Shown here: positions 16,713 through 27,300 of the stretch, one piece after another | Layout: each line of letters starts with the position of its first letter | Position numbering within the stretch: the first letter of the stretch is position 1 | NCBI GenBank assembly: GCA_023259065.1 | Contig: JAHFQY010000016.1 | Coordinates: forward strand, 1 to 51,203 | Direction of reading: 5' to 3' | DNA length: 51,203 nucleotides | DNA from: Nitrosomonadales bacterium | GTDB taxonomy: Bacteria > Pseudomonadota > Gammaproteobacteria > Burkholderiales > Gallionellaceae | Program-made: the position numbers and the translations under genes | The notes under the pieces: generated by a model | What the model was told of the DNA's origin: nothing | Databases searched by the model: none | What the model saw: only the letters and a program-made list of their open reading frames with translations

Positions 16713-17295
16713 ATTATTGCGTGTGTTTGCGCTGCTAAGTTTGGCAATGCTGGCAGCCTGCGGCGAGCCCAGGCTGCCGTCGCCATTCAAGGCCAATGAC
16801 GTGAGCGCACAGTATGCGGCTGCGGATTTTCATCTGGCCGACCCTGCCGGCAAGCTGCGCAGCATGGCTGATTTTCGCGGCAAGGTGACCGTGCTGTTCT
16901 TCGGCTACACCCATTGCCCGGATGTGTGCCCCACCACGCTGGCGGACATGGCGCAGGTGATGCGTCTGCTCGACAAGCAGGCGGAGCAGGTGCAGGTGCT
17001 GTTTGTGACGCTGGATCCGGAACGCGATACGGCCGCCATGCTGGCGCAGTATGTGCCGGCCTTCCATCCTTCCTTCATGGGGCTGCGCGGTGATGCGCAG
17101 GCCACCGCGGAGGCCGCCAGGGCGTTTGGCATCGGCTACCAGAAGCAGGTCAACAAGAGCGGCTACACCCTGGACCACACCGCGGGCAGCTATCTGATCG
17201 GCGCGAACGGCAAGACCGTGCTGCTGGCGCCTTATGCGCAGCGGCCCGAGCTGCTGGTGCAGGATATCCGGCTGTTGCTTGCCACTACGCGCTGA
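16699..17295 (+). CDS. SCO1/SenC-family copper chaperone, lipoprotein
   Basis: A 198-residue thioredoxin-fold protein that delivers copper to the CuA site of cytochrome oxidase or acts as a thiol reductase. The N-terminus has a lipobox (LAAC, Cys21), so it is membrane-anchored on the periplasmic side. The metal site is complete: CPDVCP (Cys73, Cys77) and His160 in TLDHTAGSY. I chose the ATG at 16699 with GGAG upstream; a GTG at 16687 would add four residues. It overlaps the TauE/SafE-like gene. A histidine kinase gene begins 10 bases after its stop and may be co-transcribed. Confidence 0.88.
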   Translation: MYLHKLLRVFALLSLAMLAACGEPRLPSPFKANDVSAQYAAADFHLADPAGKLRSMADFRGKVTVLFFGYTHCPDVCPTTLADMAQVMRLLDKQAEQVQVLFVTLDPERDTAAMLAQYVPAFHPSFMGLRGDAQATAEAARAFGIGYQKQVNKSGYTLDHTAGSYLIGANGKTVLLAPYAQRPELLVQDIRLLLATTR

Positions 17296-17305
17296 GCCTG
17301 CCCGC

Positions 17306-19087
17306 ATGCACAACTCTTCCCAACAATCCCTGCTCAGCGATTTGCGCTTCCACATTGATGCGGGAAATCTTTCGCTGCGCGCCCAGCAACTGCGTGCGCG
17401 CTGGAAGATGTACCCCATGATGGTGGCGGGGCAGATGCTGCTGGAGCTGTTGTTTGTTGCGCTGTTCTGGAGCCAGAGCAGCCACGAGTCATTGCTGAGC
17501 TGGCTGGGCGTCATGTTTGCCCTGCATTCCATGGAAGTGATGGGGTGGCGGCGCTACAAGAATCAGTTCGAGAGTGTCGATCAATGCCGTTTGTGGAATC
17601 GCCGCTATATCCATTATTCCATCGCCATCGGTTTGGCCTGGGGCAGTGTTGCGTTGTTGTTCTATCCGCAGGACATGGCTTACCAGACGCTGCTGATTTG
17701 CGTGGTGCTCGGGCTGGCAGCGGGTGCGGTGACAATGAACGCAGTGCATCCTCCCACACTGTATATTTTTGTGCTGCTATCCTCCCTGCCGTTGTTCTTG
17801 AGCCTGCTTGTCGTATCGAAAGATGTGACGCACTGGATATTGGCCGGCATGCTGATGCTGTTTTTGGTGATGGTGCTCAATGCGGGGCGCGAGCTGAGCA
17901 AGACATTCTGGACGTCCCTGGTACGCAGATTTGAAAACGACTCATTGATCCGGCAATTGACCGAGCAAAAAATGCTGGCAGAGGCAGCCAGCCGGGACAA
18001 GTCGCGCTTTCTTGCCGCCGCCAGCCATGACCTGCGCCAGCCCTTGCAGGCGCTGGTGTTGTTCAGCGAGGCATTGCAGGACATCGCCGTGGAAAAAAAC
18101 ACGGTGCATCTGGCGGGGCAGATAGGCAAATCTGTCGGGGCCCTGGTGGATATGTTCGACGAGCTGCTGGATATTTCACGCCTGGATGCGGGCGTGGTAG
18201 AGGTGCGCTGGCAGCATTTCCAGATACGCGACATTTATGACCGCTTGTATGTTGACTACGCCCCCCTGGCGCACGCCAAGGGTTTGCTGTTCGAGCTGCC
18301 GACGTGCAGGCAGGTGGTGTATAGCGACCCGTATCTGCTGGAGCGCATGCTGCGCAACCTGATATCCAACGCCGTGCGCTACACCTCGAGCGGCGGGGTG
18401 AGGGTGGATTGCGAGTGCCTGGAGTCAACGCTGCAGTTGAAGGTGGTGGATAGCGGCATAGGCATGACGGAGGAAAGCACGCGCCATATTTTTGACGAAT
18501 ATTTCCAGGTGGCCAATCCGCAACGCGACCGCAGCCTGGGCCTGGGTCTGGGCTTGTCCATAGTAAAGCGCATCGAGTCCCTGCTGGGGTGCAAACTGGA
18601 AGTGACTTCAGTACCCGGCAAGGGCTCGGTGTTCGCCTTCAGTGTGACCCTGGGCGATGCGGCGCAAATTTCCCAGGCATTTGTGGCGAATACCGCCAGC
18701 CATGACCTGAGTGGCGTGACCGTGGCGCTGGTGGAGGATGACCGGGAAATCAGGCAGACAGTGTCGGAGCTGATGATGCAGTGGGGCTGCCGGGTGACTG
18801 CTGGCGCGCTGCCGGACGAAGTCATGGGCACGATGGAGGCGCACAATTTGCGCCCCGATATCCTGGTGTGCGATTACCGCTTGCCACAGGGATTGACCGC
18901 CCTGCATGTGTTGAAACTGGCGCGCGGAATATGGGGGGCGGAAATTCCCGCCCTGGTATTGACCGGTGATACCGAGCCGCAAACACTGCTGGAAATTCAG
19001 GGCAGCGGCGCCTTGCTGCTGCACAAGCCGATCAGGCCGGCGCGCTTGCGGGCTATCATGTACTTTGCCCTGCACGGGGAAAGTTGA
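17306..19087 (+). CDS. Hybrid sensor histidine kinase with C-terminal receiver
   Basis: About 593 residues. The N-terminal third (about 35-195) contains several hydrophobic helices and no recognised extracellular sensor domain. Next come a HisKA domain with phosphoaccepting His241 in AAASHDLRQPLQAL, a HATPase domain (NLISNAVRYTSSGG about 351-364, VDSGIGM, LGLGLGLSIVKRI) and a receiver domain (about 470-593) with EDD, phosphoaccepting Asp523 (LVCDYRLP) and Lys574 (LHKPIRP). The start at 17306 excludes an N-terminal extension overlapping sco1. The signal cannot be deduced. The response regulator 107 bases downstream is the likely partner. Confidence 0.88.
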   Translation: MHNSSQQSLLSDLRFHIDAGNLSLRAQQLRARWKMYPMMVAGQMLLELLFVALFWSQSSHESLLSWLGVMFALHSMEVMGWRRYKNQFESVDQCRLWNRRYIHYSIAIGLAWGSVALLFYPQDMAYQTLLICVVLGLAAGAVTMNAVHPPTLYIFVLLSSLPLFLSLLVVSKDVTHWILAGMLMLFLVMVLNAGRELSKTFWTSLVRRFENDSLIRQLTEQKMLAEAASRDKSRFLAAASHDLRQPLQALVLFSEALQDIAVEKNTVHLAGQIGKSVGALVDMFDELLDISRLDAGVVEVRWQHFQIRDIYDRLYVDYAPLAHAKGLLFELPTCRQVVYSDPYLLERMLRNLISNAVRYTSSGGVRVDCECLESTLQLKVVDSGIGMTEESTRHIFDEYFQVANPQRDRSLGLGLGLSIVKRIESLLGCKLEVTSVPGKGSVFAFSVTLGDAAQISQAFVANTASHDLSGVTVALVEDDREIRQTVSELMMQWGCRVTAGALPDEVMGTMEAHNLRPDILVCDYRLPQGLTALHVLKLARGIWGAEIPALVLTGDTEPQTLLEIQGSGALLLHKPIRPARLRAIMYFALHGES

Positions 19088-19194
19088 AAGGCTTGTTGAG
19101 GCCGGTTATTGCTCAAGTTACATTCATGCCTGGAGGCGGGCGTCACGGCTTGTAATGGTATGATGGCAAGAACGCATCTGATGGAGACAAGATA

Positions 19195-19878
19195 ATGAAG
19201 TTGCAGGTTTTGTTGGCGGATGATCACGCCCTGTTTCGCGACGGCATGCGCTATGTATTGCAGCAGCTGGGCGAAGAGGTGGAGATACTGGATGCCGGAA
19301 ATTTTGCCGAGGCCATGACTCTGGCAGAAGCCAATCCCGAGCTTGATCTGGCGCTGCTGGATTTGAACATGCCGGGCAGCGACGGGGTGGCTTCCGCCAG
19401 GATTTTCTGCCAGCGTTTCCCGTGCATCCCCCTGGTGGTGGTGTCGGGCTCGGACCAGCGCAGCGATATCGAGTGGGTGATGGAATACGGCGCCATGGGT
19501 TTCATTTCCAAAATGTCTTCCGGCAAGATCATGGTGAGCGCCTTGCGCATGGTGCTGGAGGGCGGAATTTACCTGCCCCCGCAGTTGCTGGCGCAATCCG
19601 TTGCCGTGCTGGCAGAAGGCGAGCAGGACAAATCCAACAACTCCCAGGTGAACAAGAGCGGCCTGACCAAGCGCCAAATGCAGGTGCTGCAACATCTGGC
19701 CGCAGGTTTGTCGAACAAGGAAATCTCCGCAAAAATGAATCTGGCAGACGGCACGGTCAAGGTTCACGTCGCAGCGGCATTCCAGGTGCTGCAGGTCAGC
19801 AGCCGCCTGGATGCAGTGCGCAAGGCTCGCAACCTGGGCTTGATCGATGCCGTGCAGGGTGATGCGAATGCCAGGTAA
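19195..19878 (+). CDS. NarL/FixJ (LuxR-type) response regulator
   Basis: A 227-residue two-domain regulator. The N-terminal receiver has acidic residues Asp9-Asp10, phosphoaccepting Asp56 in [11 protein letters not shown], and a Lys in FISKMSS. The C-terminal LuxR-type helix-turn-helix is [20 protein letters not shown] followed by [16 protein letters not shown]. It lies just after the hybrid kinase on the same strand, so it probably completes that phosphorelay. The recognition helix region ([14 protein letters not shown]) is somewhat divergent from the usual VKxHxxxIxxKL pattern. Targets are unknown. Confidence 0.88.
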   Translation: MKLQVLLADDHALFRDGMRYVLQQLGEEVEILDAGNFAEAMTLAEANPELDLALLDLNMPGSDGVASARIFCQRFPCIPLVVVSGSDQRSDIEWVMEYGAMGFISKMSSGKIMVSALRMVLEGGIYLPPQLLAQSVAVLAEGEQDKSNNSQVNKSGLTKRQMQVLQHLAAGLSNKEISAKMNLADGTVKVHVAAAFQVLQVSSRLDAVRKARNLGLIDAVQGDANAR

Positions 19879-19940
19879 TACTTGTCGTTCGCATTACGTG
19901 CCAGGCATGCCATCAGGTTTTTTCAGTGAGTGTTAAACCC

Positions 19941-22238
19941 ATGAAACAATCCAACATCCTGCGGCAATCCACCCCGCTGCCCGAACGTTTGGCCAGATTG
20001 TTGCGCGAATCGCGCTGGCTGTTGCTGGTGGCGCTGGCGCTGTACCTCATTCTGGTGCTGCATGGTTATGACCGCAGCGATACGGCCTGGTCACACAGCG
20101 GCGGCGAGGGTGTGACGCATAACCCGGGCGGAATTTTTGGCGCCTGGCTGTCCGATGTGATGCTGTACATCTTCGGTTTCTCCGCGTGGTGGTGGGTGGC
20201 GTTGCTGCTGCAGCGCGTGTGGGCCAGCTATCGCGCCCTGCATCCGGAAGATGAGCGTACAGACAGCCTGTTCGACAAGCGCGCGCTGTGGCTGGCGCTT
20301 ATTGGATTTGCCGTGCTGCTGCTTTCCAGCAGCGCGCTGGAGGCGATGCGCTTGTACAGCTGGAAGGTGGCGTTGCCGCTGGCTCCCGGAGGTATGCTGG
20401 GTGCGGTGCTGGCAGGCGGCCTGGCGCGTGTGCTGGGCTTTACCGGCGCCACCTTGCTGCTGCTGGTGCTGATGGCCACCGCCTTCAGTATTTTCAGCGG
20501 CCTGTCCTGGCTGCGCCTGATGGACTGGCTGGGAACCAGGATCGAGACTTCCTACTTGTGGGCGCGCAACACCTGGCAGACGCGGCAGGACAAGCGCATC
20601 GGCGAGCGCGCCGTGAGCGAACGCCATGCCGTGGTGCAGGAAGAAAAGAAGCGCGTGGAGGAGCATCTGCCGATTCATATCGAGCAGCCCTTCGCCGAAG
20701 TACTGCATTCCGCCCGCGTCGAGCAGGAAAAACAGACTTTCCTGTTTGCCGAAATGCCCGATTCGCCTTTGCCACCGCTGCACTTGCTGGATCAGGCAAC
20801 AGGCGAGATGGAAACGATTTCTGCCGACACCCTGGAATTTACCTCGCGTCTGATCGAACGCAAGCTGAAAGATTTCGGTGTGGAAGTGAAAGTGGTGGCG
20901 GCCTATCCCGGCCCGGTCATCACCCGCTATGAGATCGACCCCGCCGTGGGCGTGAAAGGCAGCCAGATCACCAATCTGGTGAAGGACTTGGCGCGCGCCC
21001 TGTCGGTGGTGAGTTTGCGCGTGGTGGAAACCATACCGGGCAAGGCCTACATGGCGCTGGAGCTGCCCAATCCGAAGCGCCAGATCGTGCGCCTGGCGGA
21101 GATACTCAGTTCGCAGGCCTATGCCGAGATGCACTCGCCGCTTACGCTGGTGATGGGCAAGGATATTTCCGGCAAGCCGGCGGTGGCCGATCTGGCCAAG
21201 ATGCCGCACGTGCTGGTGGCCGGTACCACCGGCTCGGGCAAGTCGGTGGCGATCAACGCGATGATATTGAGCCTGCTGTACAAGTCCACGCCGCAGCAGG
21301 TGCGCCTGCTGCTGATCGATCCCAAGATGCTGGAGCTCTCGGTGTATGAAGGCATACCGCACCTGCTGGCGCCGGTGGTCACCGACATGCGCCAGGCCGG
21401 AGCCGGGCTGCACTGGTGCGTGCAGGAAATGGACAAGCGCTACCGCCTGATGTCCGCACTGGGCGTGCGCAACATGGCGGGCTACAACCAGAAAGTGCGC
21501 GATGCGATCAAGGCCGGGCAGCCGCTGACCAACCCGTTCACGCTCACGCCCGAGCATCCGGAAGCGCTGGAAGAAATGCCTTTTATCGTGGTGTTTATCG
21601 ATGAGCTGGCCGACCTGATGATGGTGGTGGGCAAGAAGGTGGAAGAGCTGATCGCACGTCTGGCACAGAAGGCGCGCGCCTCCGGCATCCATCTGGTGCT
21701 GGCGACACAGCGCCCGTCGGTGGACGTGATCACCGGCCTGATCAAGGCCAACGTGCCGACACGCGTGTCATTCCAGGTGTCGAGCAAGATAGACTCGCGC
21801 ACCATCCTCGACCAGATGGGCGCGGAAGCGTTGCTGGGCCAGGGCGACATGCTCTACCTGCCGCCCGGTAGCGGCCACCCGCAGCGCCTGCACGGTGCTT
21901 TCGTGTCCGACCAGGAAGTGCACCGCGTGATCGAACACATCAAGTCCCTGGCGCCGCCGCAATACATCGACGGCGTGTTGAGCGCGCAGGAAGAAGGCGA
22001 GGGCGGCGAGGATGGCGAAACATTGGGTGCTGATGCCGAGTCCGATCCGCTCTACGACCAGGCGGTGGAAATCGTGGTGAAATCGCGCCGCGCCTCCATC
22101 TCGCTGGTACAGCGCAACCTGCGCATAGGCTACAACCGCGCCGCGCGCCTGGTCGAGCAGATGGAAAAGGCCGGCATCGTCACGCCCATGCAGGGCAATG
22201 GCAATCGCGAAGTTATTGCGCCAAATCGTGAAACGTGA
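19941..22238 (+). CDS. ftsK: DNA translocase FtsK
   Basis: About 765 residues. The N-terminal region has four or so membrane helices that anchor it at the division septum. A short linker is followed by the alpha/beta motor domain with Walker A GTTGSGKS (about 428-435) and Walker [12 protein letters not shown], plus the [15 protein letters not shown] motif. The C-terminal gamma winged helix ([20 protein letters not shown] ...) reads KOPS sites. FtsK pumps chromosome DNA at the septum and activates XerCD. I use the ATG at 19941; a GTG at 19926 is also possible. The last residues (NRET) and the stop codon come from the start of a family D repeat. Confidence 0.95.
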   Translation: MKQSNILRQSTPLPERLARLLRESRWLLLVALALYLILVLHGYDRSDTAWSHSGGEGVTHNPGGIFGAWLSDVMLYIFGFSAWWWVALLLQRVWASYRALHPEDERTDSLFDKRALWLALIGFAVLLLSSSALEAMRLYSWKVALPLAPGGMLGAVLAGGLARVLGFTGATLLLLVLMATAFSIFSGLSWLRLMDWLGTRIETSYLWARNTWQTRQDKRIGERAVSERHAVVQEEKKRVEEHLPIHIEQPFAEVLHSARVEQEKQTFLFAEMPDSPLPPLHLLDQATGEMETISADTLEFTSRLIERKLKDFGVEVKVVAAYPGPVITRYEIDPAVGVKGSQITNLVKDLARALSVVSLRVVETIPGKAYMALELPNPKRQIVRLAEILSSQAYAEMHSPLTLVMGKDISGKPAVADLAKMPHVLVAGTTGSGKSVAINAMILSLLYKSTPQQVRLLLIDPKMLELSVYEGIPHLLAPVVTDMRQAGAGLHWCVQEMDKRYRLMSALGVRNMAGYNQKVRDAIKAGQPLTNPFTLTPEHPEALEEMPFIVVFIDELADLMMVVGKKVEELIARLAQKARASGIHLVLATQRPSVDVITGLIKANVPTRVSFQVSSKIDSRTILDQMGAEALLGQGDMLYLPPGSGHPQRLHGAFVSDQEVHRVIEHIKSLAPPQYIDGVLSAQEEGEGGEDGETLGADAESDPLYDQAVEIVVKSRRASISLVQRNLRIGYNRAARLVEQMEKAGIVTPMQGNGNREVIAPNRET

Positions 22239-22325
22239 AAGGTGAAAGGTGAAACGTAACCCTCCCGACAGGGAGGGTGGTGCGCAGCACCGGGTGGGCA
22301 TCTCGTTTCACCTTTCACGTTTCAC
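22228..22325. repeat. Family D inverted repeat, ftsK-lolA gap
   Basis: The left arm (22228-22256) contains GTGAAACGTGAAAGGTGAAA with a further GGTGAAACG; the right arm (22304-22325) is the reverse complement of GTGAAACGTGAAAGG plus TGAAACG. Between them are a smaller hairpin, CCCTCCC/GGGAGGG (about 22260-22277), and a GGTG/CACC pair. The ftsK stop codon (22236-22238) lies inside the left arm. No second copy is seen in this window. Confidence 0.85.
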
Positions 22326-22343
22326 TTTCAAAAGTGGAAAAGC

Positions 22344-22961
22344 ATGCCAATAAAATATCTAACAGCCTTGTTATTCGCATTATTCGCGACAACTGCCCAT
22401 GCCGGCGCCAGCGACAAGCTGCGCGCCTTTATCAGCGGCTCGCATTCCGGCCAGGCCAACTTCACCCAGGTGGTGCAGGACAAAAACGGCAAAAAGATAC
22501 AATCCGCTTCCGGCACCATGCAGTTCGTGCGCCCCGGCAAATTCCGCTGGGTGTACCAGAAGCCTTACGAACAGCTTATCGTCGGTGATGGCGCAAAATT
22601 CTGGATGTATGACGTGGATCTGAACCAGGTGACGGTGAAGAAGCTCGATGCCGCCCTGGGCAGTAGCCCCGCAGCCTTGCTCTCCGGTAACAACGAGATC
22701 GAGCGCGCCTTCGAACTGCACGACAAGGGCATGCAAAATGATCTTGACTGGTTGGAGGCTGTGGCCCGTGCGCACGACACCAGCTTCGAAAGAATCTTCA
22801 TGGCCTTCAACGCGCAGGGCGAACTGGCGGTGATGCAATTGCACGATGCCTTTGGCTACACCACCGTGCTGCGCTTCGACCATATGCAGCGCAACCCGCA
22901 GCTGGCGCCGTCCTTGTTCAAATTCGTGCCGCCCAAGGGGGCGGATGTGCTGGGCGAATAA
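22344..22961 (+). CDS. lolA: Outer-membrane lipoprotein carrier protein LolA
   Basis: A 205-residue periplasmic chaperone that ferries lipoproteins from LolCDE to LolB. It has a signal peptide (MPIKYLTALLFALFATTAHA) and then the LolA fold, recognisable by SGQANFTQVVQDKNG, SGTMQFVRPGKFRWVYQKPYEQLIVGDG and the C-terminal LFKFVPPKGADVLGE. ftsK-lolA-rarA-serS is a common gene order in proteobacteria. Here a repeat separates ftsK from lolA and a transposase unit separates lolA from rarA. Confidence 0.95.
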   Translation: MPIKYLTALLFALFATTAHAGASDKLRAFISGSHSGQANFTQVVQDKNGKKIQSASGTMQFVRPGKFRWVYQKPYEQLIVGDGAKFWMYDVDLNQVTVKKLDAALGSSPAALLSGNNEIERAFELHDKGMQNDLDWLEAVARAHDTSFERIFMAFNAQGELAVMQLHDAFGYTTVLRFDHMQRNPQLAPSLFKFVPPKGADVLGE

Positions 22962-22987
22962 TGAGCATCAATGGGAACGCCGTTACT

Positions 22988-23048
22988 GGGAGCGCCGACG
23001 TCCCCGTCGGCATTTTTAACTGTGGCCGACGAGGACGTCGGCGCTCCC
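22988..23048. repeat. Family C (REP) inverted pair, left of the RAYT gene
   Basis: Arms 22988-23011 and 23025-23048, each 24 bases with the core GGGAGCGCCGACGTCC, separated by 13 bases. One mismatch between arms. The RAYT start codon at 23055 follows at once. Confidence 0.92.
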
Positions 23049-23054
23049 AATAGC

Positions 23055-23672
23055 ATGAATGATGCACCCACCTCCATACACAAGCTCTGGCATAGCCGTG
23101 GCTATTTGCCTCATTGTGATACGCCCGGTTTGCTGCAATCTATTACGTTCCGGCTCGCAGATTCACTACCCGGTGATGTATTGACGCGCTTGTTGCAGGA
23201 AGAGGGCGACGAAGTAAGCAGACTCAAGCTGATTGAAAAATTTCTTGATGCCGGTCATGGGGCATGCTGGCTGAAGCAGGCTGCCATTGCGAATATTGTG
23301 GAAGATGCGTTGCTGCATGGCGACGGAAAACACTATCGTCTGTTGGCGTGGTGTGTGATGCCAAATCATGTACATGTGTTGATAGAGACTGGCGCTGAGC
23401 ATTCAGTGCCGAAGATCGTTCAGGGTTGGAAATCATATACAGCCAGGCTGATCAATCAGCATCTTGGGCGCAAAGGCTCTGTGTAGATGCGCGATTATTT
23501 CGATCGTTATATACGTGATGAACGTCACCTGGCGGCAGTCATAGCCTATATCCATGGCAATCCGGTAAAAGCAGGACTGGCGCTGAATGAGCAGGAATGG
23601 GTGCATTCCAGTGCAAGGTTGCATGGTAAGGACAATGGGAGCGCCGACGTCCTCGTCGGCAATTTGGAATGA
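23055..23672 (+). pseudogene. REP-associated tyrosine transposase (RAYT), interrupted by a TAG
   Basis: A 205-codon frame of the Y1/IS200-like transposase family. The HUH-type metal motif is in WCVMPNHVHVLIE; upstream is the typical ITFRLADSLP opening and downstream WKSYTARLINQHLGRKGSV. A TAG at 23484-23486 stops translation after 143 residues. The same frame then continues with MRDYFDRYIRDERHLAAVIA and GNPVKAGLALNE, which are conserved parts of these proteins. The family commonly has Trp at the position of the stop, so a single TGG-to-TAG change would explain it. The last residues are translated from the right-hand REP. I start at the ATG at 23055, just outside the left REP pair; no ribosome-binding site is seen. 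Confidence 0.85.
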
Positions 23673-23706
23673 TAAACATGATGCCGACGAGGACGTCGGC
23701 GCTCCC
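23637..23706. repeat. Family C (REP) inverted pair, right of the RAYT gene
   Basis: Perfect 24-base arms 23637-23660 and 23683-23706, with the core GGGAGCGCCGACGTCC, around a 22-base spacer. A partial extra copy (GGCGCTCCCAGT, about 23713-23724) follows and forms the outer end of the terminal inverted repeat. Confidence 0.92.
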
Positions 23707-23760
23707 AGTAACGGCGCTCCCAGTGGCGCTCGCACCTAAATAAGATAAACTCGCCACATT

Positions 23761-25070
23761 ATGGCCGACCTGTTCTCACCTAACGCCCCCGCTGCCCCGC
23801 TGGCCGAGCGCCTGCGACCGCAGCACATCGACGAAGTCATCGGGCAATCCCATTTGTTGGGCCCGGGCAAGCCGCTGCGCATGGCGTTTGCCTCGGGCAA
23901 GTTGCACTCGATGATTTTGTGGGGGCCGCCGGGGGTGGGCAAGACCACGCTGGCGCGGTTGATGGCATCGGCCTTCGATGCCGAGTTCCTGCCGCTGTCG
24001 GCGGTGCTGTCCGGGGTGAAGGATATCCGCGATGCCATTGCGCAGGCGCAGCACACTCTGCAGCAGAGCGGCCGCCACACCATTTTGTTCGTGGACGAGG
24101 TGCACCGCTTCAACAAGGCGCAGCAGGATGCCTTTCTGCCTTTTGTCGAACAGGGACTGGTCACCTTTATCGGCGCCACCACCGAGAACCCTTCCTTTGA
24201 AGTGAACAGCGCGTTGCTGTCGCGCGCCCAGGTATACGTGCTGCAATCGCTGTCCGCCGCTGAGCTGGAGCAATTGTTCGAGCGCGCGCAAGCCGAGGCA
24301 TTGCAGGGGCTGGAGTTTGAAGATGCGGCGCGCGAGCGCTTGATAGGCTATGCCGATGGCGATGCGCGGCGCTTGCTTAATGTGCTGGAGCAGCTCGGCA
24401 CGGCGGCGAATACTGCCGGAGTGATACACATCACCACTGAATTCCTCGACAACACCCTGGCGCAAAACCTGCGCCGTTTCGACAAGGGCGGAGAAGCCTT
24501 CTACGACCAGATTTCCGCCCTGCACAAATCGGTGCGCGGCTCCAATCCGGATGCTGCGCTGTATTGGCTGGTGCGCATGCTGGATGGTGGCGCCGACCCG
24601 CGCTATCTGGCGCGGCGCGTCGTGCGCATGGCGTGGGAGGACATCGGCCTGGCCGATCCGCGCGCAATCACCATCACCAATGAAGCCGCACAAACCTATG
24701 AACGCCTGGGCTCGCCCGAAGGCGAGCTGGCCCTGGCTCAGGCGGTGCTGTATATGGCGGTGGCGGCCAAGTCGAATGCGGGCTATGTCGCGTATAATGC
24801 CGCCCGCGCGCACGTGTCACAGGATGGCTCGCGCCCGGTGCCGCTGCACCTGCGCAACGCGCCCACCAGGCTGATGAAGCAACTCGATTACGGGCGTGAT
24901 TACCGCTACGCGCACGACGAGGCCGGCGGCTATGCGGCGGGAGAAAATTATTTCCCCGACGACATGCCGGAAGTGAGCTTTTACCAGCCCACCAACCGCG
25001 GGCTGGAGGCGAAGATTGCGGAGAAGCTGGCGCATCTGCGCGAGCTGGATGAGGCGGCCAAAAAGAAGAT

Positions 25071-25074
<4 letters not shown>
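23761..25074 (+). CDS. rarA: Replication-associated recombination protein A (RarA/MgsA)
   Basis: A 437-residue AAA+ ATPase acting at stalled replication forks, related to clamp-loader subunits and eukaryotic WRNIP1. Walker A is GPPGVGKT (55-62), Walker B ILFVDEVHRF (about 108-117), sensor 1 is FIGATTENPSFEVN, and the C-terminal tetramerisation domain contains GSNPDAALYWLVRMLDGG. The stop codon TAG belongs to the first bases (GTAGG) of the family A repeat that follows, so the natural C-terminus (ending KKKM) has been set by the repeat. Confidence 0.95.
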
Positions 25075-26468
<1,394 letters not shown>

Positions 26469-26493
26469 GGTTGATCGCAAGATCCAGTCATCC

Positions 26494-27297
26494 ATGGAAC
26501 TCCAGCTAAAAAACCGGCAGGACATGAAAGCACGGGCGCTGTTGCTGGGTGATCGTCTCGACCTGAAGCTGTTTAAGCTGGCCGATTGTCTGGCCACTAC
26601 ACCGTTGACGCTGGAGGTGGACAAGGACGGCGGCATTGCCGTGCTGTTCCGTTATGGTGTGGTGGTGCTGTTCGGAGTGAAGGAACTGGATGAGCTCGGC
26701 TTCGTGGCATCGCTCAAGCCGCTGCTGACCAATGCCTATCCGGCGCCGGAAACCGAGGAGCTGGAAATTCACTGTGGCAAGAGCAGCATGGGCGTGCAGA
26801 GTGGTGCGGTTTCGCTGGATGAAATTTCGCTGGAAAAATTGCAGGTCATCGCCGATGCCTTGAGCAAGAATCTGGTGCTCACACAGTACGAGAAAAAAGT
26901 TGCGGGTGAATTCGACAAGATCGAGCCGCTGGCGCAGGAGCTGGCCACGCACGGCAAGGTGAGCGCCGATTCAAAACAGCTGCTGTCGAAAATCGGCTCC
27001 ATGCTGTTGATCGAACATCGCATGGTGGGTCGTGCCGAAATCGGCGACAAGCCGGAAACACTATGGGATTTTCCTCATCTGGAAGGGCTTTATGCCAGCC
27101 TGGAAGACGAGTTCGAACTGATGGAGCGGCAATCCGCACTGGACCGCAAGCTCGGGCTGATCTCGGATACCGCGCAGACCCTGGCCGATGTGTGGGACAA
27201 CAAGCAGCTGCACAAGCTGGAATGGTATGTGATCGGCCTGATTGTGTTTGAAATTTTTATCAGCCTGTTCGAACTGGGTGACAAATTTTTTCACTGA
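26494..27297 (+). CDS. RMD1/YagE (DUF155) family protein
   Basis: A 267-residue protein of the DUF155/RMD1 family, known from yeast RMD1 and Sif2-like proteins but poorly understood in bacteria. Supporting features are the N-terminal FRYGVVVLFGVKE block, the central DKIEPLAQELATHGKVSADS segment and the C-terminal single membrane helix (about 243-262, LEWYVIGLIVFEIFISLFEL). The predicted topology is a cytoplasmic domain held to the inner membrane by its C-terminus. An internal ATG at 26524 is an alternative start. It converges with mltF, with stops 3 bases apart. Confidence 0.75.
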   Translation: MELQLKNRQDMKARALLLGDRLDLKLFKLADCLATTPLTLEVDKDGGIAVLFRYGVVVLFGVKELDELGFVASLKPLLTNAYPAPETEELEIHCGKSSMGVQSGAVSLDEISLEKLQVIADALSKNLVLTQYEKKVAGEFDKIEPLAQELATHGKVSADSKQLLSKIGSMLLIEHRMVGRAEIGDKPETLWDFPHLEGLYASLEDEFELMERQSALDRKLGLISDTAQTLADVWDNKQLHKLEWYVIGLIVFEIFISLFELGDKFFH

Positions 27298-27300
27298 CTG

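Larger units (their letters stand above)
22972..23722. mobile_element. REP-flanked RAYT unit with 40-bp terminal inverted repeats
   Basis: The outer ends 22972-23011 and 23683-23722 are inverted copies over 40 bases with two mismatches. Each end contains the REP core GGGAGCGCCGACGTCC and is paired with an inner inverted copy (23025-23048 and 23637-23660), giving a long hairpin on each side of the transposase gene. This is the architecture of a REP-associated transposase unit. It separates lolA from rarA. No clear target duplication is seen. Confidence 0.85.

Noticed and set aside
20091..21692. Long open frame (533 codons) on the minus strand inside ftsK
   Set aside because: It lies fully antisense to a clear FtsK coding sequence, is rich in His/Gln/Arg as expected of an antisense reading of GC-rich codons, and has no domain pattern.
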